A stretch of DNA of 64,000 bases from Gemmata palustris (GTDB taxonomy: Bacteria; Planctomycetota; Planctomycetia; Gemmatales; Gemmataceae): NCBI RefSeq assembly GCF_017939745.1, contig NZ_JAGKQQ010000001.1:8137299-8201298 (forward strand), given 5' to 3'. Position 1 is the first letter of the stretch. Each line of letters starts with the position of its first letter. The notes under the pieces are model-generated. The model had not been told where the DNA came from. It saw only the letters and a list, made by a program, of their open reading frames with translations, and ran no database searches. Shown here one piece after another: positions 25,719 to 33,825 of this stretch. The translations under genes were made by a program, and so were the position numbers.

Positions 25719-25743
25719 GGCTAACAATCGCTAACATTTCCGG
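25719..25743 (+). repeat. CTAACATT direct-repeat motif, copy 3
   Basis: GGCTAACAATCGCTAACATT followed by TCCGG. It is closely similar to the copies at 25601 and 13026, with the same 10-bp spacing of the CTAACA units. Confidence 0.65.
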
Positions 25744-25911
25744 CCCTGAACGCGAATTTTGCTTGCTCGGACGCGCGCTGAGCACCTTGTTTGGGGTGTT
25801 ATGGCTTCATTCCTCCGGTTCATGGTACCACATTTCGCGTAGTGTGCATATTGGCATTGCGCCGAAATTGCGGAAGTGGCATGAAAACAGCCCGAGCTAC
25901 TTCGTGGCTGC

Positions 25912-27159
25912 TTACGCACGCGGCGGGCGATTGTAGTTCTGGTCCAGCATCCTCCGCATTTCGTGCGAGGCACCAGCGGGCGAGTAGAGCAGTTGGCGCA
26001 GCGCGCGCCAGTGGGTGCTGTTATGGATCGCGCGGAACCCGGTATCGCCGATCGGATTATTTGCCAGATCGAGGACCGTCACGCGGTTCAAATGTGGACT
26101 GTTGGCCAATATTCGTGCGCCCTCGTCCCCGATGTTGCAATTGGAGAGCGTGAGCGCGGTCAGGTTTCCCAAGTGCGAGCATTTGGCCAAAACCGCAGCA
26201 CCCGCGTCGTCGAGCGGGTTGGAGCTGAGGTGCAGTTCTTCGAGGCGCACGGTCGCGGGGTCCGCGTTCGTGGGCCGGGCGAAAATGGCTTGCAGTCCCA
26301 TGAAGGTCAGGTCGTTTAACGCGAGATCCAGTACCGGGATGCGGAGTAGGTCGTGGGCGCGTGCGAGCGAGTGCAAGCGCGGCGCGCCGATGCCGTTGTC
26401 GTTCAGCCCCAATCGGCGGAGCGCGACGAGGCGCTCGGAACCCGCGAGCGCCTCCGCCCCGGCCGGACCGAGGCGATTCTCGCGCAATTCGAGGCTGGTC
26501 AATCGGTTCAAGTGCGGGGACGCGGCGAGCGCGCGGGCGCCCGTTTCGCCGATCTCGTTCTCGCTCAAATCGAGTTCTTCGAGTCCCGCGAGAGCTGGTG
26601 ACGCGGCGAGCTGTTCGGCCGCGTCGTCGGCGAACCGGTTGCGGCCCAGGTGAAGCACCTTCAGGCCCACGAGGTGGGGCGAGCGCGCGACCGCCCGCGC
26701 CAACGGCTCGCCCGCGTGCTGCGCGTACACGGTCAGTGCCGATAACCGGCTCAGATACGGGCACTGCATCACGGCCGGTAGGCTCCCGCCGACATCGAGC
26801 AGGTGAATGTGCCGCACCGGGCCGGCCGCGAAAATCTCGTGCGCGTGCCGGAGAAATTGCCGCGCTTCGACCTTCACTTCGTCCACGAACCCGCGCCGGA
26901 ACACCGGACCGCTGACCAACCCGCGGAACGGGGCCGTCCACTCCTCGTAATGCGCCTCGCGCAACAGCCGCTCCTCGCTGACCAGTTTGTCGCGGGCGCG
27001 GTCGCGTTCGGGCAAGTGCGCGAGGGCGAGTTGCACACGAATGAACCGCCCGCGCGGGTCGCCCTCTTCGTCGAGCCAGTCGGCGAAGATGAGTCGCTGC
27101 GCGTCGTCGTCCGGGTAGGCCCGGATTCGTTGAAGGAACGCTTCGGCCTCGGTCTGCAT
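25912..27159 (-). CDS. TIGR02996-LRR protein
   Basis: A 415-residue protein. Residues 1-60 carry the planctomycete TIGR02996 module: EAFLQRIRAYPDDDAQRLIFADWLDEEGDPRGRFIRVQLAL. Leucine-rich repeats of the ribonuclease-inhibitor type fill about residues 150-390, with units such as LEELDLSENEIGETGARALA and LTALTLSNCNIGDEGARILA, each about 24-28 residues. There is no signal peptide, so it is probably cytoplasmic. The ATG at 27159 puts the module at the N-terminus as in relatives. A protein-binding surface is likely; partner unknown. At the 3' end it faces the A/T-rich repeat gap. Confidence 0.88.
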   Translation of the reverse strand: MQTEAEAFLQRIRAYPDDDAQRLIFADWLDEEGDPRGRFIRVQLALAHLPERDRARDKLVSEERLLREAHYEEWTAPFRGLVSGPVFRRGFVDEVKVEARQFLRHAHEIFAAGPVRHIHLLDVGGSLPAVMQCPYLSRLSALTVYAQHAGEPLARAVARSPHLVGLKVLHLGRNRFADDAAEQLAASPALAGLEELDLSENEIGETGARALAASPHLNRLTSLELRENRLGPAGAEALAGSERLVALRRLGLNDNGIGAPRLHSLARAHDLLRIPVLDLALNDLTFMGLQAIFARPTNADPATVRLEELHLSSNPLDDAGAAVLAKCSHLGNLTALTLSNCNIGDEGARILANSPHLNRVTVLDLANNPIGDTGFRAIHNSTHWRALRQLLYSPAGASHEMRRMLDQNYNRPPRA

Positions 27160-27330
27160 GTCGTATTCCGCGTGGGCAGCATTGCTCAAGTGTAGCACGA
27201 CACGCTTTCCCGGCCGTTGCACCTTATCTCGGATTCGGCGGAGCGAATTTATCTGAATCGTCTAGACGAAGTGTTAAATTAGGTTAAGCTAATGATCGAT
27301 TTCACTTGACCTATTCACGGAGTGGTTCAG

Positions 27331-28398
27331 ATGAAACGCATACGGTCTTCGGGCTTCACGCTGATCGAGTTGTTGGTGGTGATCGCCATCATCTCGGTCC
27401 TCATTGGGCTCCTGCTCCCCGCCGTTCAAAAGGTGCGCGAGGCTGCTTCGCGGCTGAAATGCACAAACAACTTGAAGCAGATCGGGTTGGCGCTGCACAA
27501 CTACGAGGGGGTGAACAAGGTGTTCGCGCCTGCGTATGTGACCGCGAATACCTCTGTTGATGGCTCCTCGTTCGGCATCAGTTACGGCGACCAGTACCGG
27601 AACGGCCCTCCGGGTTGGGCGTGGGGGATGCTCCTGCTCCCGTACCTGGAGCAGGACAACTTGTACCGGCAGTTCGACATGGCACAGCCGTGTTGGGCTC
27701 CTGTAAACGCGGCCGCAGCACGCACGAAGGTAGCCGCGTTCCTGTGCCCATCGGCGACCGGCGGTAGTGACGGCTTCGACGTGCAGCGCGCGGGTGCGGA
27801 CATGGAGCACGGCGTTCCAATCACGCGCGCCGACGGGAGCCGCGTGTTCTTCGCCCACAGTCACTACGTCACGAACGCGGGCATTCACCAGCCGTGGGGC
27901 CGTGACACCGCGTACTGCTACGACTACGACGTTCCCGAACCGGTCGCGGCCAACGGCGGCACGCGCGCCCGGATCGACGGCCCTTTCTACCGCAACTCGC
28001 GGGTCAGCGTAGCGATGGTGAGCGACGGCCTTTCAAACACGATCTTCATTGGCGAACACAGTTCGATCCTGAGCAACAAAACGTGGGTGGGCGTGGTACC
28101 CGGTGCTGTGACTCCTCCGCGCCTCGATTTGCGGCCCTGGCCGTCGGAGAACAACGGCGCCGGGTGCTTGGTCGGAATTCACAGTGGGCCGGACACGCAC
28201 GACCACCCCGAAGTCATCATCCACGCGCCGAACGACCCGTTCGGGCACACGGACGAAATGTGGGGCGAGCACGGGAACGGCTGCAACATACTGATGGGCG
28301 ACGGCTCGGTGCGGTTCGTCACCACGTTCATTCGGCCGAATACCTGGGTCGCGCTCTCGACGCGGGACGGCGGGGAGGTGGTCGATGGCAACTACTGA
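27331..28398 (+). CDS. DUF1559 prepilin-like protein
   Basis: A 355-residue protein with leader MKRIRSSG and [20 protein letters not shown], the canonical prepilin cleavage context (Gly before Phe). QKVREAASRLKCTNNLKQIGLALHNYE follows, then the H-x9-DG motif (HGNGCNILMGDG) near the C-terminus. The ATG at 27331 follows ACGGAGTGGTTCAG. It overlaps the next gene by 14 bp, so the two are co-translated. It is probably processed and exposed outside the cytoplasmic membrane; function unknown. Confidence 0.92.
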   Translation: MKRIRSSGFTLIELLVVIAIISVLIGLLLPAVQKVREAASRLKCTNNLKQIGLALHNYEGVNKVFAPAYVTANTSVDGSSFGISYGDQYRNGPPGWAWGMLLLPYLEQDNLYRQFDMAQPCWAPVNAAAARTKVAAFLCPSATGGSDGFDVQRAGADMEHGVPITRADGSRVFFAHSHYVTNAGIHQPWGRDTAYCYDYDVPEPVAANGGTRARIDGPFYRNSRVSVAMVSDGLSNTIFIGEHSSILSNKTWVGVVPGAVTPPRLDLRPWPSENNGAGCLVGIHSGPDTHDHPEVIIHAPNDPFGHTDEMWGEHGNGCNILMGDGSVRFVTTFIRPNTWVALSTRDGGEVVDGNY

Positions 28399-28792
28399 GC
28401 ACGCGGAGGGAACGAACCGCAACGCGGTCGCGGTGTACGTGCTGCTGGGGCTGCTCGCGGTCGCGGCGCTGGCGGGGTTGATCGCCTACTTCAACCGCCC
28501 GGCGCAGATCGGGACGAGCGAAGAAGTCTTCAACACGGTGGACGCCCTCTATACCGCCGTTCGGAACCGCGACGAAAAGCGCCTGACCGAGTGCGAGCAG
28601 CGACTCACGGGCTACCGCGACGCGGGCAAGCTCCCGGCGGACGCGGCCGACGAGCTTTCGAGCATCATCGCGAAAGCGCGGGGCGGTTCGTGGGACTCGG
28701 CCGCCGAACGCCTTTACGATTTCATGAAGGCACAGAGGCGCGAGGGCGGCACGCCACACCCACCCAAGCAGCAGGGCAAAGCAAAGAAGTAG
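28385..28792 (+). CDS. Small membrane-anchored protein coupled to DUF1559 gene
   Basis: A 135-residue protein with one membrane helix near the N-terminus (AVAVYVLLGLLAVAALAGLIAYF, about residues 14-36) and a helical, charged outside part with a Lys-rich end (HPPKQQGKAKK). There is no lipobox and no known domain. It starts 14 bp inside the upstream DUF1559 gene in another frame. Position suggests it works with that prepilin-like protein, as the lipoproteins do elsewhere in the window. Confidence 0.75.
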   Translation: MATTEHAEGTNRNAVAVYVLLGLLAVAALAGLIAYFNRPAQIGTSEEVFNTVDALYTAVRNRDEKRLTECEQRLTGYRDAGKLPADAADELSSIIAKARGGSWDSAAERLYDFMKAQRREGGTPHPPKQQGKAKK

Positions 28793-29230
28793 TTGCGCGT
28801 CTTGTGTTCGCACGTGAGCCGAGGTAATTTGGCCTCGTTCTCGCGCGGGCGTTTTGCTCGCTGCCTCGCAGCCGGACGACGCTGCGCCAGCAGAGCACCT
28901 ACCACCAACTCATCTTGGGGAGCACTGCTCCAGTAGTGCTTTCAAATATCTCCGGTGTGAGCGACTTCGTGCGAGGCTCGTGGGCCGGGCGCAGGGCTTC
29001 GCACGAAGTCGTCACTTTCACACATATTCTGACTGGCCGCCCGCGCCGCTGCGCTCGGCATCCGTGGTCGGACGCTCACGCACGAAGAGCGGCGACGTGT
29101 GGTTGTCGGTCTACCCGTGTACCCGACGTGGTTGCTCGAATATTGACAGGACGATAAATTCTGAGTAAATTCTGTCTGCTGACGGATAACAATTCGGCAC
29201 GAATGCCAAGCCGCAGAATTTGGAACGTCG
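28793..29230. other. Non-coding gap with inverted repeat
   Basis: No gene is supported. GACTTCGTGCGA (28963-28974) is inverted at 28999-29010 (TCGCACGAAGTC), giving a stem of about 15 bp with a short loop. AGCACT/AGTGCT at 28921-28940 is a smaller hairpin. The sequence before 29231 (29150-29200) is A/T-rich and may hold a promoter. Confidence 0.5.
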
Positions 29231-29651
29231 ATGAATCGCCGTGTTCTTGCGAAAGTTGCGCTTTCTTTGGTAGTGTTGGCCGGTTGCAATCTATTTGCTC
29301 ACGCCCAACCGCCCGCCCAAACCGCAAACATCGGCGCACCAGCCGCTGGAGCATTCGCCGGCACGGTCTCGGTCGCCGGTACCTGGGCTAACTGCACGGG
29401 AGTTGACTCCGTCCAAATCATTGTCTCTTCAAAGAGTCCAGCGGGAGTCGCCCGGGCTCCAAAACTACTTCAGCTGAAAGCCCCCCCCGATTCTTCCGAA
29501 CGGGAACTGGGCGACAATGGCGGTCGGGCTAACTACCGGCGATACGGTGACCGGAGTTCAGATCGACGTGTTCCCCGCACCGCCAATGGGCAGCGGCGCG
29601 GCCGTGTCAATGGCGAACAAAATCTTGCCAACGAATTTGATTGTCCCGTAA
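29231..29651 (+). pseudogene. Exported protein gene with frameshift at a C8 tract
   Basis: The gene starts MNRRVLAKVALSLVVLAGC, a signal peptide with a lipobox-like AGC. It reads on through ANIGAPAAGAFAGTVSVAGT to a run of eight C at 29481-29488. After it, the +1 frame (not the starting one) carries sensible protein: PPILPNGNWATMAVGLTTGD and onward to NKILPTNLIVP and a TAA at 29649-29651. The starting frame instead turns Arg-rich and runs into the next gene. One base too many (C8 for C7) explains this. It may be a real mutation, a phase-variable tract or a sequencing error. Repaired length is about 140 residues. Function unknown; a DUF1559-like gene follows. Confidence 0.65.
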
Positions 29652-29679
29652 CCAGGTGGTCAGACAACAGGAGGAGCCT

Positions 29680-30573
29680 GTGGCGAAGCGTAGCGGATTC
29701 TCGTTGATCGAAATGATCATCGTCATTGCGGTTATAGCGACGCTAATTGGCTTGCTCCTACCCGCAGTGCAAAAGGTGCGACAAGCCGCATCGCGGATGC
29801 GCGAGGCAAACAAGCTCCGCCAGTTCGTCCTCGCCTCCCACTCGTTTGCCGACGCCCACGACGGCCGGTTGCCAAACGCGGTTGCGGCTCCTCCCTCCGC
29901 CGGGGAATCACTGCTTCAGTCTCTGTTTCCCTACTTGGAAATGGGCAACTTCTTGGAGAGTGCCAGTACGAAGCGGTGGCGGCCACGGCAGGTCCAGAGT
30001 GAGGCTGATCCGAGCTTCTTCGCTTCCAAGAAGGGGAGTCCGGGAACACCCACTGACAGCGGCGGAGATGAAGACGAACAATTCGGGGACACGAGTTACG
30101 CTTTCAACCAACTGATTTTTCAGCCACATGCGAGATTAGTGAATTCCATACCTGATGGCACTTCGCAAACGATCGCCCTGACAACGCACTATGCACGCTG
30201 CGGGCCAACGGCTTTCAACTGGCACATGCCAAATCCAACGTGTTACGGCTTTGTCCCCCCTGGCAGCTACCAGCAAGTACCTTGTTGGACGCGCGACAGC
30301 ATTACCCAGCACGGGAGTACGTTCGCCGACGCTGAAATGGGCGATGCGCTCCCCCCCGGAATCTCCAGACGGGGTAATTTGATCACCAAGACGTTTCAAA
30401 TTTTACCGCAGTTGACCGATTGCGACTTTCGCGTTCCGCAAGCATTATTTTCAAGCGGGCTGCTGGTCACTCTAGCCGACGGCAGCGTGCGGACGGTCCA
30501 GGTGGGCGTCGATGTCGCGACATTCTGGGGGGCAGTCTCGCCCGCCGGAGGTGAGGTGCTGGGAGAGTGGTGA
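29680..30573 (+). CDS. Divergent DUF1559-like prepilin protein
   Basis: A 297-residue protein with prepilin start MAKRSGFSLIEMIIVIAVIATLIGLL and QKVRQAASRMREANKLRQ. It starts at GTG 29680, preceded by an excellent AGGAGGAGCCT; an upstream in-frame ATG overlaps the previous gene and lacks such a site. The family H-x9-DG motif is altered: the DG is in TLADGSVRTV, but the His is replaced (FSSGLLVTLADG). Cys residues are more frequent than in the other DUF1559 proteins. It is a divergent member, in the same direction as the frameshifted exported protein gene just upstream. Confidence 0.82.
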   Translation: MAKRSGFSLIEMIIVIAVIATLIGLLLPAVQKVRQAASRMREANKLRQFVLASHSFADAHDGRLPNAVAAPPSAGESLLQSLFPYLEMGNFLESASTKRWRPRQVQSEADPSFFASKKGSPGTPTDSGGDEDEQFGDTSYAFNQLIFQPHARLVNSIPDGTSQTIALTTHYARCGPTAFNWHMPNPTCYGFVPPGSYQQVPCWTRDSITQHGSTFADAEMGDALPPGISRRGNLITKTFQILPQLTDCDFRVPQALFSSGLLVTLADGSVRTVQVGVDVATFWGAVSPAGGEVLGEW

Positions 30574-30583
30574 ATTCCGCTGC

Positions 30584-30913
30584 ATGTTTGTGCTCCTTGG
30601 CGTCGTGCGAACCATCGTCACCCGTTCCGAACCGACTGCCGATCCGCCAACCGCTTTATGGGCGATTTTGGCGGTTGCCGGACTTGCTGGAATTATTGGC
30701 GGTGTGGCCGCGTTCCGGGGTAACAAGACGTGGGCGCGGCTGGCCTACCTGTTCGTGATGGTATTGGTGTTCGGTTGCCCGGTCGGAACCATCGTCAGTG
30801 TCCTCTGGCTGCTGGGCATTTCGCGACACATGGCCGCCTGTGAGAAGATCCGTCGGGCGAGGATCATCCGAAGCTCGCCGGTCCAACCCGGCCCGGCACT
30901 GGACCTTGATTGA
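30584..30913 (+). CDS. Small integral membrane protein
   Basis: A 109-residue protein with about three hydrophobic segments (MFVLLGVVRTIV, ALWAILAVAGLAGIIGGVAAF, LAYLFVMVLVFGCPVGTIVSVLWLLGI) and a basic C-terminus. The ATG at 30584 is 10 bp after the stop of the DUF1559-like gene, though no good ribosome site is seen. An upstream start inside that gene is possible. No known family recognised. Probably co-transcribed with its neighbours. Confidence 0.55.
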   Translation: MFVLLGVVRTIVTRSEPTADPPTALWAILAVAGLAGIIGGVAAFRGNKTWARLAYLFVMVLVFGCPVGTIVSVLWLLGISRHMAACEKIRRARIIRSSPVQPGPALDLD

Positions 30914-30985
30914 ATACGTTTATTCTCGACCGTCTGCTCGTTCCGTGGCAGGTGAGTCGCCGCAAGCTACCGGAGGTCCGTGCGC

Positions 30986-31336
30986 ATGACATCCGCTCGG
31001 CGAAAATGGATCGCTCGCTCGGCCGTTGCGACGCTTGCGGTCGTTCTGATCGCGATTGGTCTCAGATTCCGGCCCCTCGAGCCGAGCGTGCAGCGGTCGC
31101 GCCTCGAGGCGGTCACGGTCGGGATGACACAATCGCAGGTTTGGGAAACCGTTGGCGTGCCGCCCGGCGTCTACCCGGAAGACCTGGCCTACTTCGATCG
31201 GGTGGGCATTCGGTGCGGGCACGACCGGTGGACCGGCGCAGCAGGCAGTCTGCACGTGTTCTACGACGCGGACGGGCGCGTATCGGCCACGAACTTGTAC
31301 GAGACGCACGCGATCCGCGAGGACCGTTCGCGGTAG
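30986..31336 (+). CDS. Small membrane-anchored protein, BamE/SmpA-like pattern
   Basis: A 116-residue protein with a hydrophobic N-terminal helix (IARSAVATLAVVLIAIGLRF) and a short outside domain. EAVTVGMTQSQVWETVGVPP fits the GMT-x-x-x-V-x-x-x-x-G-x-P signature of SmpA/OmlA-fold domains, and HVFYDADGRVSATNLYE follows as the expected beta strands. It is not a lipoprotein (no lipobox), so it is not BamE itself. The ATG at 30986 is chosen because GGAGG lies nine bases upstream. Role unknown. Confidence 0.65.
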   Translation: MTSARRKWIARSAVATLAVVLIAIGLRFRPLEPSVQRSRLEAVTVGMTQSQVWETVGVPPGVYPEDLAYFDRVGIRCGHDRWTGAAGSLHVFYDADGRVSATNLYETHAIREDRSR

Positions 31337-31403
31337 TCGTATCACCGGGTAACAAGAATTGCCGCAGCAGGCTGCGCCATCGGCGAAAAGGCCGGGGAGT
31401 TGT

Positions 31404-31862
31404 TTAATTTGTGGCGGGGAGCACTTTGACCGCGTCGCCGACCGCGACTTCACCGCCGGTCACGACTGTGGCCAGCACTCCGAGCCGGCCTTTAGCCAGT
31501 GCCCGGGCCTTGCCCTGGATCATCTCGAAGCGGGCGCACCCGGTGCGCAGGATGCCCACCTTGATGACCGATTCGCCGAGTTTGATGTGGGTACCTTCGG
31601 CGAGGGCGGCGGGATCGAGGCCCGCGAGAACGATCTGCTCGCCCATTTCGCCCGGCGCGACTTGAAACCCTTCGGCGCCGAGTTCGGCCAGCGTTTCCGC
31701 GCACATCACGTTGAGTTGACGCGACGTGGAACTACCCTTCATGTCGCCTTCGATTCCCCGAAATTCGACCAACCGGACGCGGTCCGCTGGCGCGCGCTCG
31801 TAGCGGTCCTGCGGGCGCCCGGTGTTCTTTGGGCGGTACACGATGCTCGCGACGTGTGCCAT
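31404..31862 (-). CDS. MOSC-domain protein
   Basis: A 152-residue protein matching the MOSC fold found in molybdenum-cofactor sulfurases and YiiM-like proteins: VRLVEFRGIEGDMKGSSTSRQLNVM, APGEMGEQIVLAGLD, and LRTGCARFEMIQGKA with the conserved Cys. It may carry sulfur or bind the molybdenum cofactor. The ATG has GAGAGGAGCGCGA before it. It is the last gene of the minus-strand run that starts at gcvT, 14 bp after the ybjQ-like gene. Substrate unknown. Confidence 0.85.
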   Translation of the reverse strand: MAHVASIVYRPKNTGRPQDRYERAPADRVRLVEFRGIEGDMKGSSTSRQLNVMCAETLAELGAEGFQVAPGEMGEQIVLAGLDPAALAEGTHIKLGESVIKVGILRTGCARFEMIQGKARALAKGRLGVLATVVTGGEVAVGDAVKVLPATN

Positions 31863-31876
31863 TCGCGCTCCTCTCG

Positions 31877-32230
31877 TTACGCGCTGGTCTTCGGGCGCAA
31901 CTTCACGGCGGTACCGTAGGCCAGCACTTCGGTCGTGTTCTGAGCGAACTCGGTCGCGTCGTAGGCCATCCCGATGATCGCGTCCGCACCGATTTCAACG
32001 GCCTGGCGCGCCATCTTCTTGAAGGCGTCCGAGCGGGCCTGTTCGCACACTTCCTCGAACGCCCCGACGCTCCCGCCGAGGAAGCTCTTGAACGCCCCGC
32101 GGATGCCCTGCGTGATCGACGGGGCACGAACGATGATCCCGCGCACGACGCCGAGGTACTCCGCTACCTCGTAACCCTCCACAGTGAGCGTGGTCGTGAC
32201 GATCAGGCGCGGGGCGTTATTGGCAGGCAC
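31877..32230 (-). CDS. YbjQ/UPF0145 family protein
   Basis: A 117-residue protein of the YbjQ family: TTLTVEGYEVAEYLGVVRGI near the N-terminus and ARQAVEIGADAIIGMAYDAT, the family hallmark, near the C-terminus. Relatives assemble as ring-shaped pentamers; function unknown. The GTG at 32230 is preferred to an ATG 36 bases upstream because GGAG lies eight bases before it and the protein then begins VPANNAPRLIVTTTL, the family start. It lies 60 bp after gcvPB and 14 bp before the MOSC gene. Confidence 0.85.
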   Translation of the reverse strand: MPANNAPRLIVTTTLTVEGYEVAEYLGVVRGIIVRAPSITQGIRGAFKSFLGGSVGAFEEVCEQARSDAFKKMARQAVEIGADAIIGMAYDATEFAQNTTEVLAYGTAVKLRPKTSA

Positions 32231-32290
32231 GGCAACATCTCCAACGAATGAGGGGGCACTATACACCTCTCATTCGTTGGTGATAGGGCC

Positions 32291-33754
32291 TTATTTTGCC
32301 GGGGTCCAGCGCAGTTTCAGTTCCTTGGCGGCCTTCACCTCGTCCGGGCGGCTGACGATGTGCGTGTGCGGCGCGGTCTTCACGATCTCCGGGTCTTCGG
32401 CCTTGATCTTCAGGAGCGTGTCGGCGAACGCATCGAGCGTTTCCTTGCTCTCGGTCTCGGTCGGCTCCATCATGAGCGCTTCCGCGACGACCATCGGGAA
32501 GTACACGGTGGGCGCGTGGAACCCGAAGTCGAGGAGGCGCTTGCACACGTCCTTCGCGGTGATCTTGCGCTCGCGCACGAGCGCCCGCGCGCTCGCAACG
32601 AACTCGTGCATACACGGCCCCGGGTGCGGGACGTCGAACCCTTCGGTGACGCGCGCCCGCAGGTAGTTCGCGTTCAGTACCGCCTGCTCGCTGACCTGCT
32701 TCAACCCGTCCGGCCCGAGCGTGCGGATGTAGCAGTACCCGCGGAACAGGATGCCGACGTTGCCGAAGAAGCTCCGCACGCGGCCGATCGACTTCGGCAT
32801 GTCGAAGTCGAGTTTGAAGCGCGCGCCGTCCTTGACCACGACCGGTGCCGGCAGGTACGGCGCGAGGAAGTCGCGGACCGCGATCGGCCCGGAGCCGGGA
32901 CCGCCACCGCCGTGCGGACCGGTGAACGTTTTGTGGACGTTGTAGTGCTGCATGTCCGCGCCGAAGTCGCCCGGCCGGGTGATGCCGAGGATCGCGTTCA
33001 TGTTCGCGCCGTCGAGGTACACGAGCGCGCCCTTACTGTGCAGCAGGTCCGTGATGGTCTTGATCTGCGTCTCGAACAGCCCGAGCGTGTTGGGGTTGGT
33101 AATCATGAACACGGCAGTGTCGTCGCCGAGTTTTGATTTCAGGTCTTCGAGATCAACGAGTCCGTTCGTCCCGCTCTTGACGGTGATTGTGTCGAACCCG
33201 GCGAGCGCGGCGCTAGCGGGGTTCGTGCCGTGTGCGGAGTCCGGTACGAGCACCTTCTTGCGGTGCGTCTCGCCCTTATCGCGGAAGTACGCCGCGGCCA
33301 CGAACAGTGCGGTGAGTTCCCCCTGCGCGCCGGCCGCGGGTTGCAGCGACACCGCGGGCAGGCCAGAAATCTCCGCGAGGAACTGCTGCGTCTCGTAGAG
33401 GATTTCGAGCATCCCCTGGGTCGTGTCGTCGTCCTGCAGCGGGTGCAAGTTGGCGTAACCGGGGAACGCGGCGAGGCGCTCGTGGCGCTTGGGGTTGTAC
33501 TTCATGGTACACGACCCCAACGGGTAGAAGTTGGTGTCGATGCTCATGTTTTGCGCCGACAGATTCGTGTAGTGCCGAATCAAATCGATCTCGCCCACCT
33601 CGGGTAGTGGGGGCGGAGTCGAGGCGAGGTGCTCTTGCGGGATCAACTCGCCGAGCGCCTTCGCCGCGGGCACGTCACACTCGGGCAGCCGATGGCACCG
33701 GCGCCCGGACTTGGACAGCTCGAAAATCAGTTCCGTCGATTGCGTGTTATTCAT
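32291..33754 (-). CDS. gcvPB: Glycine dehydrogenase (decarboxylating) subunit 2
   Basis: A 487-residue pyridoxal-phosphate enzyme, the second half of the split P-protein of the glycine cleavage system. It decarboxylates glycine and passes the aminomethyl group to lipoyl-GcvH. The cofactor-binding Lys275 lies in MQHYNVHKTFTGPHGGGGPG. Other hallmarks are NFYPLGSCTMKYNPK, AAGAQGELTALF and DSAHGTNPASAALAGF. It should pair with GcvPA (35355-36701). Unusually, a DUF4058 and a SUKH gene lie between the two subunit genes. The ATG at 33754 lacks a strong ribosome site. Confidence 0.95.
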   Translation of the reverse strand: MNNTQSTELIFELSKSGRRCHRLPECDVPAAKALGELIPQEHLASTPPPLPEVGEIDLIRHYTNLSAQNMSIDTNFYPLGSCTMKYNPKRHERLAAFPGYANLHPLQDDDTTQGMLEILYETQQFLAEISGLPAVSLQPAAGAQGELTALFVAAAYFRDKGETHRKKVLVPDSAHGTNPASAALAGFDTITVKSGTNGLVDLEDLKSKLGDDTAVFMITNPNTLGLFETQIKTITDLLHSKGALVYLDGANMNAILGITRPGDFGADMQHYNVHKTFTGPHGGGGPGSGPIAVRDFLAPYLPAPVVVKDGARFKLDFDMPKSIGRVRSFFGNVGILFRGYCYIRTLGPDGLKQVSEQAVLNANYLRARVTEGFDVPHPGPCMHEFVASARALVRERKITAKDVCKRLLDFGFHAPTVYFPMVVAEALMMEPTETESKETLDAFADTLLKIKAEDPEIVKTAPHTHIVSRPDEVKAAKELKLRWTPAK

Positions 33755-33825
33755 TTCGCATTACTCGGACTACTTAGAGTTGAAAATTGTATCAATATCA
33801 TCAATTAAAGTTGCAAAGCTGGTGG
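33755..33825. other. A/T-rich spacer before gcvPB
   Basis: A 71-bp spacer, markedly A/T-rich (for example TATCAATATCATCAATTAAA). It may hold a promoter for gcvPB or be the edge of an inserted segment. Confidence 0.4.

Larger units (their letters stand above)
25422..25911. other. A/T-rich gap with CTAACATT repeats
   Basis: No gene is supported. Bases 25530-25580 are strikingly A/T-rich (TTTATTTTAAACAATATTAA) for this genome. Two copies of the CTAACATT direct-repeat motif follow (25601-25627 and 25719-25743). A 95-codon open frame at 25649-25936 has no family resemblance and is probably chance. Confidence 0.55.

Noticed and set aside
25601-25743. CTAACA/GTTAGC repeats as possible integron attC sites
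   Set aside because: The core sequences do not fit the RYYYAAC/GTTRRRY rule well, and there is no integrase or cassette array.
25649-25936. A 95-codon open frame in the A/T-rich gap
   Set aside because: No ribosome site, no domain and no plausible composition; it overlaps repeats and the end of the LRR gene.
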